From positions 8,015,515-8,079,514 of the forward strand of contig NC_064048.1 of NCBI RefSeq assembly GCF_932526225.1: DNA of 64,000 nt. The letters run 5' to 3'. A program made the position numbers and the translations under genes. The DNA comes from Nematostella vectensis (lineage: Eukaryota > Cnidaria > Anthozoa > Actiniaria > Edwardsiidae). Below are positions 10,989 through 22,220 of this stretch, piece by piece. A model generated the notes under the pieces. It was given only the letters and a program-made list of their open reading frames with translations, was not told where the DNA came from and made no database searches. The first letter of the stretch is position 1. Every line of letters begins with the position of its first letter.

Positions 10989-11302
10989 GAAGATTGACGA
11001 GAAGCGTGCGCCAGATAAACAGGCCACCTGTTTAGAATAAAGCGGCGTTCCAAGCGAACCTTTCGAGGACTTTAAGTTTCACTGCCAGCAATCCCGAGGA
11101 AGAGGAGATTGAACCACTAGCAAAATCTTTTAGGAAGTTCCCTGTTCCCGCAACTCTTTTGCGAGTGTGTGATGTAGCAGTCAGAGGTTTTTATGATTCT
11201 TCGCCCTTTTCGTTATTTGCTCTCGAAAAATGGTCCTCTCTGTTTTACGTGGACATATCGGAGCATTTGCCTTAGTGCGTGACAATAAGAGCCGCATTAT
11301 CA

Positions 11303-11522
11303 CCAGTTTACTTCCGGTCGATTACGTTACAATCTCCGATGATTTTAAACGGAAAACGCGAAAAATATTTCAAAATATTGAAAGCAGTGTGTATATTGCA
11401 AGTTCCTTCGAGGATGTGATTCATAATTTAGAGCGGATGGCATGTTAAATATCTCGGATTCTAATAGATTCTTTTGTCTTTTAACGGTTGAGGTTTGCGT
11501 CGGATCTCCGGAAGTGAACTGG
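11303..11522. mobile_element. 220-bp inverted-repeat element (copy A)
   Basis: It is bounded by CCAGTTTACTTCCGG (11303-11317) and the inverted CCGGAAGTGAACTGG (11508-11522), with one mismatch. A second copy of the interior, in opposite orientation, lies at 55275-55452. Most of a 72-codon ORF (11230-11448) falls inside it. That peptide has no recognisable domain, and I treat it as incidental. Confidence 0.65.
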
Positions 11523-11548
11523 AGACAATTTAAGAGCGGAACATCAGC

Positions 11549-11668
11549 ATGGTAAATTTACGGAGAGCATCAGAGAGCATAGTAAATTTACGGAGACCAT
11601 CAGAGAGCATGGTAAATTTACGGGGAGCATTAGAGAGCATGGTAAATTTACGGAGAGTTTCAGAAAGC
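11549..11668. repeat. 30-bp minisatellite, four units
   Basis: The unit is built on GCATGGTAAATTTACGGAGA followed by GCATCAGAGA. Because 30 is a multiple of three, the overlapping ORFs on both strands are repeat artefacts. Confidence 0.92.
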
Positions 11669-14159
11669 AGGTGTGGCCAAATCGAGTATTCATTAAATTT
11701 ATGTATAGCATCACCACATGTAATACAAACGGACAAATAAAATAACACTTGTTTCATATAGAAGAGTTCCGGTTTTGATAGTTGTCAGGATTTTTAACGA
11801 TATTCACATTCCCAACCGCCCCAAATAGGCATTTTAATAAACATGGCTATAAACTGTGTGATTTTGGCCATTCATCAAGGAACCAGACTCTGGATAAGGT
11901 ACGCAAAAATGGCTTAGACGAACTAATATTATAAGTAGCCCTCGATTTAATGAGTAAAGACCATTTTTAAGAATGTTCGCTAGAAACTATAGCTTAATTC
12001 CCCTTCTGAAAGGTGTAACATAGTGCATTTTTAAATCGTATTTCCAAAAAACATAAAGTTTTACTTACTAAAAATAATGAAGTGCCAGATTATTCCCGTT
12101 ACTTAGCCATTTTCTAAAAAGTGCAAAAGTGCAGATTTTGATTTCTAGTTGTTAGTACATACAATAGAAAAAGTACTAGTGGGTTCCCGTGAAACATCCA
12201 CGCATATAATTCATAAAATACATGAGAGCCACTATCTGATCTAAAAAACAAAACGTTAAATCATAATAATATGAATTCGATTTGAAAAGTTTACCCCCCC
12301 CCAATGTTTTGCCAAAATTAAATCATAGGATATTTTATCATATTGGAAATAAACCAATATAACAGGAGTGCTATTGATATTCAATATATCAAGTTTCATT
12401 ATAAATTATCTTTATTTTATTCTGTAAGAAATTAAATATGCTACGCTATAAAAACTACGTCAAATATTTCCTTTACTTTTCTCTCTACCTTAATGGGTGC
12501 CCTGTGTTCAGAATGTTTGGCGGGAAATTCGTGCGAGTTAGCACGTCGACAAATGCAAGTTTTTCCAACTCGTTTGTATGGGCATTGAAAAGCACGAATC
12601 CTTGCTTCATCGGCCCGGTCTTGGTGGTATTTTTGGTGGTGGGTTCCATTCTATTTTATGTGAAATGTGAAACGAAGGTGTGTGGCTATGTAATATCGGC
12701 TGAGATTTGTGTTTCTTTTGTCGTACTTAGTAAGGTCATATTTACGAAGAAAACATGGACCGACAGGACATCAGAACTGAATCTAACAATAAATGGAATT
12801 TGAAAGTGGTTTAGAATAAGTTTATATTCTATAGTTTAATCTAATATTTAAGTATTTCATTGATATTATTGTGGCAGTTTTAAAACCTCTTTGAAATGAT
12901 TGTTTACAAAATGCGCGCGCTTGGTGTCGTGCAAGAGGCAAACAAAAGTCTTCAAAAAGTGATCTTGTCAACATTGTGCTTTATTATTTTTTTTCACCTG
13001 AACATTAACTGTAATTTGCTTGCAAACCACGAAGTTCTGGACGTCAATGGTGCTTTTGGCTGTGAGTTGGAAATACTTTTTGGGTCTCTGTGTAGGGCTC
13101 CAAAATGGCGCGTTTACGAGGGCTTTCTCTCGCTAAGAAAAATGGTTGAATTGCAGCTTTTCTTTGCCCTATCATCTCAAAGTGGAAACAATTCCCGGTA
13201 CCCCATATAAGCTAGGCATGGTCATTTGTGTGGGTCTTGAGTTTTCTAGTTTCTTCTTTTTTCCGTGAGAGATGGCACACACTTTTTTTCCTTAGCGTAT
13301 TAGATATAAGATTATCAGAAGATCTTTATTCTTACGTATATCCGAATAATATTTTCGCATTACCCAACCCAGCCCTTAGGAAAATATTAGTAATTAACCC
13401 TACTTGGCAGAGATTTAATTTATTTACATTTGACATTTAATCAATTTACATTTGACATGTAATTTTACATATATTTTACATGAAGTTCAACATAATAGTG
13501 AAATCCTTCGGTAATAGGAATGTATTTTACAGTTAGGATCATAACTAAAATTGGATGCATTTTGTAAATAAAAATTATCCAATCACAGCAGAGTACCCAC
13601 CCCCTCCCCCTTGGTATTTGTATGCCAAGCTATCACTTGAAACAAAATGGCTGTGCGAAGGGGATTACGATTATACAGCCTAACCGTTTCTTTGAAGCTG
13701 TTTGACACCCCGAAAATAAACGCTGAACACAGACCCGGGAAGCACCGTCGACTCAATGCTAATTCGTTGTAATAAGCCAAGTAAAGCAACTAAAACACTA
13801 GTGTAAACGTTTTAGTTGATACAAAATTAAATAGAGAACTTCTAACTTTGCCCCTCTGTTTTTCTATCAAAATCACGAGGTATTTTAGTTATTTTAAACT
13901 GTTCTTCAACGCAGTTACTTCATACCAGGGGTCTACTATAAAGCCGGAGATTATACATATATTTTACTTAATTTTCTCAATAGTTTCACGAGTGATCAAA
14001 ATACAACGGCGAACAGTGAATGTATCAAACAATAAAAGTACTTACGAAAAAATAAGCGAGAGAGAGGGGGGCTTAAATTTGAACAACCAATTCTGGGTGC
14101 AAGTTTACGTAAGTTACTTAAGTTTACTTAAGTCATTGTGCTCCACTGGACATCATTAA
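11669..14159. other. AT-rich stretch without a supported gene
   Basis: Plus-strand open stretches at 12438-12803, 12896-13210, 13228-13440 and 13848-14159 encode hydrophobic, low-complexity peptides. They have no domain, no shared splice logic and the base composition of their surroundings. I regard them as chance ORFs. A poly-C run lies at about 12295-12301. Confidence 0.35.
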
Positions 14160-14791
14160 GCAGACATGCTGTATGAGAAAAATTTGGTGACAGTAAACTT
14201 ATATGATGGCTTCAGATGTCTTCAGAAGAAAATCACCCCCATTCCCACCCCTGGATCTGTCTCTGTATGTGTGTTCATTAGAAATACGGTATAGACATGA
14301 AAGCCCTACAGAAAATATAGGACAACAGACAGAATCATTTTCAAACATTAAAAATTTTAAGCGAGAGAGAGAGTATTTTGGCCTAAAAGTGTGGTAGAGC
14401 AGCATAAATTATCATGATTTTGAATGAAATATGCTGAGATTGCATTGTTTCTATTATTTTGTGCCACCAATTTACTTTGCGTATTCTAGCAGGGAATTAT
14501 GTGATCCTGTGATTAGCATGTGTGCACCAGAAATTAAAACTAGCCACCATCATCTCCAGAAAACCAGCCCAAAAACCCCTTTTCAAATACTCCAAAGCAT
14601 TAAGCAGACGTATGAGAAAAATTTGGTGACAGTTAACTTATATGATGTCTGCAGAAGAGAATCACCCCCATTCCCACCCCTGGATCTGTCTCTGTATGGG
14701 TGTGTTCATTAGAAATGAGGTATAGAGACATGAAAGCCCTACAGAAAATATAGGACAATAGACAGGATCATTTTCAAACATTAAAATTTTA
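14160..14791. repeat. direct repeat pair, about 190 bp, 440 bp apart
   Basis: The segment from about 14160 to 14361 recurs at about 14603 to 14791. It contains GAGAAAAATTTGGTGACAGT, CACCCCCATTCCCACCCCTG and CATGAAAGCCCTACAGAAAA. Small ORFs in it are the same peptide read twice (FRRKSPPFPPLDLSLY and CRRESPPFPPLDLSLY). Origin unknown; probably two copies of a dispersed repeat. Confidence 0.85.
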
Positions 14792-14803
14792 TTTTTGATA
14801 TTA

Positions 14804-14885
14804 AATCAGCCATCCTATTTTAGCCTGACAATGTTAGAAAATTACATTAAATCAGGCATCCTATTTTAGCCTGACAATGTTTTGA
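14804..14885. repeat. short tandem duplication, about 45-bp unit
   Basis: ATCCTATTTTAGCCTGACAA, with its preceding TTAAATCAG, occurs twice in a row. Confidence 0.85.
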
Positions 14886-15311
14886 AAATTACAAAATAAT
14901 ATAACTGAATGATCAATTGTAAATTACACCCACATGAACTCTCTATTTTTGAACAGAAATTCTGTTAAAAAGTAAAGATGACAGGGGTTTGATGTATAAG
15001 CACTAAACTTCTGATTCCTTTCCATACAGAAGTCTTTAAATGTAGGCATGTATCTTTATACCAAGCCAAAGAGAATACGGCAGAAATTGCTTTGTTTATT
15101 TGGCAGTATCCACTCAAACTTTGCATCATGTACTGGATTTACGTAAAATAAGTTGCCATCTAGCATGGTATAAGATAGGTATACAATGATTTATTGTAGA
15201 ATACTGCAGAAAATTTCACTTGTCATGTATCTCAAGAGCATACCCCTTGAAAAAATATCCCATATAAATAAGCTCCTACTCATGTTCTGACTAGGCCAGT
15301 CCCTTTTAATT
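14886..15311. other. unassigned sequence
   Basis: Nothing recognised. Confidence 0.3.
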
Positions 15312-15896
15312 TCATCGATTATTTTTATTCGCAACTAGCACCCCAACCAAAACGAAAAGACAAGACAAAAAAAAAAGGTTTACCACAATTCTGCTTCTTG
15401 CTTGTTTTAGTCGGCTACCTTTCTTTTTGCGACTTTGATGTATGCGAGTTACCTCAAACACGCTCTCAGGTACTGGACGTGAGATTCCATGATACAGCAT
15501 GTAACTTGCGAAAATGTAAACAAAACTAAATGGCGGGGTACCCATGGGGTACCCACGAGGTATTCGCTTGTTCAAAGCATCAAAACGATGAAAAACTATT
15601 GTAGATTCTGTCGATGTATTTCCTATTTTGCTGACACCGTCCGGACCTAACGAAAATCCGAACTTTCTCAGATCGATCGGGCACACATGAAGGCGAAATT
15701 TTGAGTGACGTTGGCCGTAAATCGTGAAATAAATATTTTCTCGCCACGATCGCACTGATTCGTTTTTACAACAAGGCGTCCGGGTTCCTCTAGCATGCAG
15801 TAAACGCAATAAATCATAGGTAGGAGTATTATTCGGCCGACAGAAGAACGTTTTCTGCGTGGTTTTCTCGCCGCGGCTATGGCTGCCATTTTGCAT
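15312..15896 (-). CDS. hypothetical ORF, CpG-rich, uncertain
   Basis: A minus-strand frame is open for about 194 codons from an ATG at 15896. It ends in a hydrophobic segment (LFFLSCLFVLVGVLVA), which could be a membrane helix. A second frame starts at an ATG at 15889 in a better context (AAAATGGC). It gives a 73-residue peptide (15668-15889) beginning MAAIAAARKPRRKRSS and might instead be a first exon. The region is visibly richer in CpG than its neighbours, consistent with a gene start or a younger repeat. I recognise no domain in either frame. At most one of the two is real. Confidence 0.25.
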   Translation of the reverse strand: MQNGSHSRGEKTTQKTFFCRPNNTPTYDLLRLLHARGTRTPCCKNESVRSWRENIYFTIYGQRHSKFRLHVCPIDLRKFGFSLGPDGVSKIGNTSTESTIVFHRFDALNKRIPRGYPMGTPPFSFVYIFASYMLYHGISRPVPESVFEVTRIHQSRKKKGSRLKQARSRIVVNLFFLSCLFVLVGVLVANKNNR

Positions 15897-15984
15897 AATA
15901 ATGAGGTAAACTGATACATCCAATTTTAATTATGATCCTAGCTGTTTTATGTGTATCTGAGCTGTGTTTATACAATATTAGGTA

Positions 15985-16670
15985 AAGTAGCCTGTTATAA
16001 TACGGTTTAAATAGTATATTTAATTTGTAAGGGAAAACTACTTAAGTTAGATACAGTTAAATACATAGTTAAATACATATTTTAATAAAATTGATTTAAA
16101 AATCAATCAAATTACAACCATTGGTTAAGCTACATGTTAAGTAGTATACTTTATATGTACTACAAGACTACTTAAGCTGTATCTATTTATTTAAATACAT
16201 AATAAAATCATCAAATTATGAGCATCAGTTAAGCTACATGTTAAATAGTATACTTGATATGTTCTCCAAAACTACTCAACCTGTATTAAATTCATTAAAT
16301 CATGAGCATCCGTTAAGCTACATGTTAAATAGTATACTTGATATGTACTCCAAAGCTACTTAACCTGTATTTATTTAGTTAAATACATATTAAATTGCAA
16401 ATCATGAGCATCGGTTAAGCTACATGTTAAGTAGCATACTTGATATAAACTCTAAAACGTGTGTTTAATACAAATCAAATTTATCAAAGTCAATAGCAAT
16501 ATTGTTCAACTACATGTTAAGTACTGTAGTATACTTGATAAATACCCCAAAAATAATTAATAATAATTAATGTATTTTTTTGCTTATTAAATACATATCA
16601 AATAACTGAAAATACTACCGTTGTACTCCCTATAACTACTTAACCTGTATTTATCTGGTTACATTTCTTG
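15985..16670. repeat. AT-rich minisatellite, about 100-130 bp units, about six copies
   Basis: AAGCTACATGTTAAATAGTA plus TACTTGATATGTACTCC, followed by ACTACTTAACCTGTATTTAT and an ATGAGCATC block, recurs with indels. Confidence 0.88.
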
Positions 16671-17044
16671 AATCAATCGAGTAAGAAAAAAACGTAAAAG
16701 TTTTAAAGTATTATCATAAATTTATCAATTTTATAATTTGGCACAGATTATAAACCTTTTTTAAATGGTTTCAAATAAAAAAAAAGTAATAAACAAACTC
16801 AGTTGAGCTTTTTTCCCTGTGTACAAAACAAAATGTGCCAGGCATTTCCTGGTTGTTTGAGGGGGTCTGGGCACAACCCCTGCGAAATAGACTTGGGAGT
16901 ATCCAGGATATCCTAGGAGTTCCTAGGGAATCCTAGGAAAATCCGGTCAGGAGCTCAGTTTCTCCTAGGAGAATCTGGGAAGTATTTTTGGAATGGCTCC
17001 TAGGAACTCCCAGATTTGGAATATCCATGATCCTCGGAACTAAC

Positions 17045-17360
17045 CAAATTCTCATAGAAATTGCTCCAAGATTCTCCCATTTCATCCCAAATATCTCCCA
17101 GATTCTCCCAGTTCCTCCCAAAGCTCTCTTTGATTCTCCAAATCCCTCCCAAAGTTCCCCCCAGATTCTCCCAATTCCTCCCAAGCTCTCCCAGATTATC
17201 CTAATTCCTCCCAAAGTTCTCCCAGATTCTCTTATTTCCTCCCGAAGCTCTCCCTGATTTTCCCAATTCCTCCCAAAGTTCTCCCAGATTCTCCCAATAC
17301 CTTCCAAAGTTCTCCCAGATTTTCTCAATTCCTCCCAAAGTTCTCCTACATTCTCCAGCA
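17045..17360. repeat. pyrimidine-rich minisatellite, about 30-bp units
   Basis: TCTCCCAGATTCTCCCAATT and CCTCCCAAAGT blocks alternate about ten times. A 151-codon minus-strand ORF and an 89-codon plus-strand ORF run through it because the period is close to a multiple of three. The peptides (Gly/Glu/Trp-rich repeats such as GRIWENFGRNWE) look like translated satellite, not protein. Confidence 0.88.
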
Positions 17361-18634
17361 TATTATTAGTATACAAACAACATGACAATAAGTCAGTTAC
17401 TTAAAACTAAAATTTTTAATTTGTTGAATACTACAATAGAAATATTGTATAAGGATACTAAATTCTTGAGCTGTAAGTTTCTTAACAGCCTGGCAATAAA
17501 ATCTAGATATTAAAGTACTACTTGCCTAACAAATTATACCTCTTGGGAGGCAAACTTGCAAGTGCTCCGGTTTTCACAACATCAGTAATAAAACAAAAGG
17601 GAACTAATTCTGCGCTTATATATAAATCTGCCAGAAAGTTTATTTGTGTTTAATCTGTTTGTCCCTCTATGGTGTAGGCCACAAAATATTTCATATTCTT
17701 TAAGTGCAAATCACCTATAATTTTTTCCTGTGACTTCCACAAAAGCCAATAGTTTTGTGTTTTTACAGTCTTGTTCTCTTGCTTGATCAGTGCCTTTCAG
17801 TGTTCTTCTGCATTAACACTGAACTGAGTAAAAAAAGATAATGGTGTTGGGGCCGCAGCATTAAACTGGCCAAAACGTGATGACATCTACCCAGTCTACA
17901 CTTCTTGTATCTTTTATGGCACTGTAGAGTTGCAGGGGAATGGGCCATTGAAGATTTCACAACTTACAGTTGTAAAGAACGTTTTTAAGCAGGCAAAGTA
18001 ATTTTGAACTGCCAATTTTAGAAGCAGTTAAAGAATGTTAGCATTGACAAAGAGCATGCTTCCCACTTTTGCTCTAGTTAATTCAGAACAAATACATGTT
18101 TCACAGTTATGGAGTATGATAATGTTTGCTGTTGGAATTGTTTTATATAGCGATGACATTATAATTTTAGTTAAAAACCAAAGATGAATACAACAGGTCT
18201 ATTGTTATCACATGTTAAAACAAAGTCATATTTGGCAACGAAACGAAACAAACTTATTATATATTAATATTGATTTCATTTATCTAATGATTCCATTTTC
18301 TGATATACAGTGTACAGAGCATTATTTTCATCCAGTTCTTGTATGTAACATCTATGACATCATGTAATGTCAATGCCGTAACGTCCATGACAGTAATTTA
18401 CATAGATTTTCTACTAAACATCAGCCAAGAATCTGTTATTTCAGAATTTATTCATAATGGGCTTTGATAGAATGCAGTTCACCAGCAAGGATTTTTTATA
18501 GGATATCCTAGGAACTCCCAAATGATCAGAGGCGCGCGTTTGGCTCCCATATTTTCCTAGATATTCCCAAATTCGATTTACCAGTATTTAAGTGTATCCA
18601 GGATATCCTAGGAGCTCCCAAATCTTGGGAGCTC
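17361..18634. other. interior of the putative element, no gene seen
   Basis: No ORF of note and no repeat larger than the terminal CCTAGGA blocks. Confidence 0.35.
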
Positions 18635-18646
18635 ATTTCGCAGGGG

Positions 18647-20126
18647 AAGGCGCCGAAACTGTAAGATATTCAACCGCCAACTGTAAACCCCCGTTGAACA
18701 GTTTGCTTTGTGTGGTCTCTTACGCTCAGTTTAACCTCTTCAATCCTTTTCAATGGAGTAAATAAATGGTTCCAAGATTGGCTGGAAGTTAAAGGTAAGA
18801 ATGAAATGGCTTCATATTAGTAAGTTAGCGAAGAAATATATGATAATATCAGATGATTTTTTTTGACTACTTCGAAATAACAAACGCATTCATTCATCGT
18901 TGATCCGAGATTCATAAGTAAACATGTTCATTTCATTTTTATACTTTCCATATGGTTTCTTGAAGTTGTTTATCTATGGTTTAGAGGTCTCCTTCTCTTT
19001 TTTTTAATTCCCAATTGAATTTTTCTTTTGCAGGACGAATGAAGCTCAATAATATCCGAGTCAGAGCTAAAACTACACAGAGATTGAAACCATAAGAGAC
19101 ACTGACTTGATCAAACAAGAACTGTGTGCACATAACATTGTCAACTATATAAGTTGTTAAGTGTTTTATTAAGATCATGTTGTTGACCTTGTGTTAATGC
19201 CATTCACAGTAAATGGTCTGTTAAACCGTTAACAAACATACTATATATATAGTTATATTTTGAGCTTATCTGTCATCTGCCTTATCTGCAAAGAAGGGAT
19301 GATTAAGATATACAAAGGATCCATTTGTATTCCTTTTTTTTAATACCGCCATCATCTTGATGCAAGACTTATCCCCTGTATCACAAGAAATCGTTATCCA
19401 TTTTGTTTTCTTTTTTGACCTGCACTATTTCATGTTATTGCATCTCAGAATAATGAAAAACAAGAACAGAACCCGTCACCTTGTGACGATAAATAATGTA
19501 CCTTACAGTGTAGCTTTTCAAAAACAAATTTTTAGATTCACTTTTTGCAGGATCCGTAAAGTTATCGTTACAAACATAAACACATAGAACACAATAATTA
19601 TTTGGGATCTTTCTAATCACTGTAAGTAGATACAACGTCCTCAACATCTTAGTTCATAATTAAAAAAAAATAAATATCTTTTAAAATCAAATTCAACATA
19701 CAGTACCTTTGATTTCAAATTCATCATAATACAGTTCAGATTCGATGTCTAGATTTGGAACATGTTTCATGTGTTTGCTTTTCTTTCTTAACTCAGGAGA
19801 ACAAATTATGATAGACACATTTCAAAAGTCCCAGAGCCAAGTTCTTGAGCATATCCCTAAATAACATGACGTTTTTTTCATAATTCTCATGCAGTTAAAG
19901 GAATTTAAATAACTCGGAAAAGACATTAATCGCATGTATCGCATTTAATACATACGACATGTAATATTGCATTTCAGACTTCTATCTGGATTTGGCAATA
20001 TCATGAATTTAAAAAGTCTAGTCTGTTAAAAAGAAGTTGATGCAGTTTGAAATTGTTTTATCCCTTCAGCAATGCTTAGCTTACTAAGTTAGCAATCATA
20101 ACCAGTTTTGATGCGCATCGGTCATT
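18647..20126. other. unassigned sequence 3' of the first GPCR gene
   Basis: A donor-like AAAG|GTAAGAATG (GT at 18795) and an acceptor-like TTTTCTTTTGCAG ending near 19034 could splice a short transcript on the plus strand. The joined frame lacks an upstream ATG, so I do not call a gene. The 3' UTR of the minus-strand receptor presumably lies in the right part. Confidence 0.3.
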
Positions 20127-21140
20127 CTAACTTATACTGATACACCATGGCTCTTCCCTCGACGACAATGCCATGTTGCCGTCAGCAGCTTTAATCTTTG
20201 GCTCTGTGTTTGATTGGCTCTGTGTTTGACCGCTGGTCGACGCGACCTTCGCGTCTCTCACTGCACAACCCATAATGCTTTTCAAGGCGCGCTTAAATGT
20301 TGGCATGCGCAGTGAGTACAGAAACTGATTGGCCGTGCAGCTTGTCAGCGTTAGCAAAAATTGAGCATCTCTGACGACATGGATGAAATTACAGCTGCAT
20401 AAGTCACAGAAGTTTGCCAAGTACGTAGCAATGCATGACGGTATATTACAGGCGACAAAGACCACCGCAATGTAGAAAAACGCTCTTGTTGCTTTACGCT
20501 CGTACGCGCGATTACGAGCAAGTTGTCGGGTTTCCCGTCGTGTTCCCTCTCTCACTGTATTTGCCACTCTTGCGTGAAGACGTTGGTAGATGCGTACATA
20601 AGCAAACGCGATGATCCCGAGAGTCCCCAAGATAAAGATATTGGCAAAGACTAAACTGAACTTGTAGAAACTCGTCGCGAAGTATATAAATGGGAATGTG
20701 AGAGACGTGACCCATATAGCGATTGTAATAATGAAGGTGCGTTTCTGTGACAACTGCCGTCTCTGCCTCGACCTCACACTCAGGTATCGTTCACGTGACA
20801 AAGCGGCGATGCTTTGAAAGGACGCCATACAGCAGATGAAATAGCTAACGTGCAGGATGCCGATGTACGATTCGTTTGGCCTTCCATTCATCTCGAGCAC
20901 GTGGTAAGCTATGAAGTTAGGCTCGATAACCAAAGCCGCCACCAAGTCGGAGACAGCGAGGTTGAGCACAAAGTAATTAAAAGGCGTCTTTAATTCTTTG
21001 AATGGGTCTTTAAAAATGGCGACAATGATAAGTAAGTTTCCTGGAAGTGTCATCAGAGCTAGAAATGCCGTAATGGCGGCCGTGATGCATGACAGCTCGT
21101 ATGGAGGCGTGGAATGTACGCAATGTCGCCCGAAAGGCAT
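20127..21140 (-). CDS. class A (rhodopsin-like) G-protein-coupled receptor, GPCR-1
   Basis: A seven-helix receptor of 337 residues from the first ATG (21140). The open frame continues upstream through two glycosylation sequons (NVT, NST) to an acceptor-like TTTATTTCAG, so an upstream exon may supply the true start. Helix 1 has LPGN, helix 2 NLAVSD and the helix 3 end SRERY (ERY in place of DRY). It departs from class A norm in several ways: no Cys at the top of helix 3 for the usual loop-2 disulfide; Asn where helix 6 normally has the toggle Trp (CNIPS); NQFLY for NPxxY in helix 7; and a Cys cluster CDLCSC in extracellular loop 3. The tail is Ser/Gln-rich. GPCR-2 is its close paralogue. The ligand cannot be inferred. 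Its coding exon here has no intron. Confidence 0.9.
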   Translation of the reverse strand: MPFGRHCVHSTPPYELSCITAAITAFLALMTLPGNLLIIVAIFKDPFKELKTPFNYFVLNLAVSDLVAALVIEPNFIAYHVLEMNGRPNESYIGILHVSYFICCMASFQSIAALSRERYLSVRSRQRRQLSQKRTFIITIAIWVTSLTFPFIYFATSFYKFSLVFANIFILGTLGIIAFAYVRIYQRLHARVANTVREGTRRETRQLARNRAYERKATRAFFYIAVVFVACNIPSCIATYLANFCDLCSCNFIHVVRDAQFLLTLTSCTANQFLYSLRMPTFKRALKSIMGCAVRDAKVASTSGQTQSQSNTEPKIKAADGNMALSSREEPWCISIS

Positions 21141-21760
21141 CTCTGTAGAGTTTGTCACGTTGGTCAACCTGAAATAAATCAGAGGTTCTTCAACTTCATG
21201 AATCAGTGACGGGTCAGAAATGGGGTTATGAGTGTTACAACCCCCTTGCTAAAAACATATCCTGCATTCGCCCGAATAAAGCCATTAATTTATTTACCTT
21301 TATCTTTAACAAGACATTTTTTTCTTCCAATCGAATAAAACAAATAGATATAAAATGGAGCTTCGGTAACTTTATGCATTGTAATCAGAAGGGAAAAACA
21401 GTTACTGGGAGGATCGTAGTCAATTGTACCAGACCCCAGAAAGCGACAACTTTACTTGGTATGGAGGGAAGGGAAAATACCTAAGCCTCAAAATGCTACG
21501 AGAAGGTTGAGCACGAATAAAGGATTACAACATGATATGTTTTTTTTTTCAGAATTAATTTCGGTGAATTTCAATTCTAAACGTTGTGTATTAAGACAGT
21601 TACACGTTTTTTTTTTCTTTTTGTTGAAATGGTAAAATTTCAAAAGGCTTCCAAAAAAGTTAATTATACAAGGGCACAAAACGGATCTGTTCCGCAGCCC
21701 GTTTTTTGCTGTCTGGGAAGATGTTAGATCCCTCGTTTGCTGTGGAGAAAATGGACCAAA
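21141..21760. other. upstream region of GPCR-1
   Basis: Presumed promoter or 5' exon region of the minus-strand receptor. No core promoter element can be assigned. Two homopolymer T runs lie at about 21540 and 21609. Confidence 0.3.
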
Positions 21761-22220
21761 ATGGTTCTGCTGGCAAATTTGTGGAGTCGAACTGGTTGTG
21801 CTGGAAATATTTTTAAGGGCGCTGGAGCGCTTGCTTGAAAAAAGAATCGTCCCGACCGGTTATACGGACAATTACTCATATATGCTAATAGGCCTAACTA
21901 CAGCTGGCAGGGAAAAAAGCCTAACCACTGGCTGGGAAAAAAGAGGAATGGCCCCTCCTGGGAAAAAGGAACAGATCCTTTTCCTCGTCCCGAATGGTTC
22001 TGCTGGCAAATTTGTGGAACTAGTCGTGCTGGCAATATTTTTTGGGGCGCTGGCACGGATGATTGGGAAAAAAATCGTCCCGATCGGTTATTCGGGCAAT
22101 TATTCATGTGTTAAAATGACTAACCACTGCTGGCTGGGAAAAAAAGTCCTAGTAACCAATGCTGGCTGAATAAAAATAGGAATGGTCCCTCCTGGGAAAA
22201 AGGAACAGATAATTTTTCCC
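21761..22220. repeat. tandem duplication, about 232-bp unit, two copies
   Basis: Both copies start ATGGTTCTGCTGGCAAATTT and contain a CGTCCCGA-C/T-CGGTTAT block and an end rich in CTGGGAAAAA and CCTCCTGGGAAAAAGGAACA. The 123-codon ORF here is the repeat read in frame. It may be a dispersed repeat unit. Confidence 0.88.

Larger units (their letters stand above)
16877..18646. mobile_element. possible inverted-repeat element containing a minisatellite
   Basis: CCCCTGCGAAAT (16877-16888) is matched by ATTTCGCAGGGG (18635-18646). Just inside each end is TGGGAG plus a CCTAGGA-rich block related to AGGATATCCTAGGAG (16905-16920 on the left; 18598-18613 on the right, with a further copy near 18502). 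No target-site duplication is evident beyond a possible AA. The interior has no gene. Confidence 0.55.

Noticed and set aside
12438..14159. Four consecutive plus-strand ORFs that might be a multi-exon gene
   Set aside because: Peptides are hydrophobic low-complexity products of AT-rich DNA, with no consistent splice phases or domains.
16933..17388. 151-codon ORF of Glu/Gly/Trp-rich repeats
   Set aside because: Translated pyrimidine-rich minisatellite; no signal peptide, domain or flanking exon.
18700..19110. A spliced plus-strand gene using GTAAGAATG and TTTTGCAG sites
   Set aside because: The joined frame is open for about 49 codons but has no upstream ATG and no recognisable domain. Left as a possible non-coding transcript.
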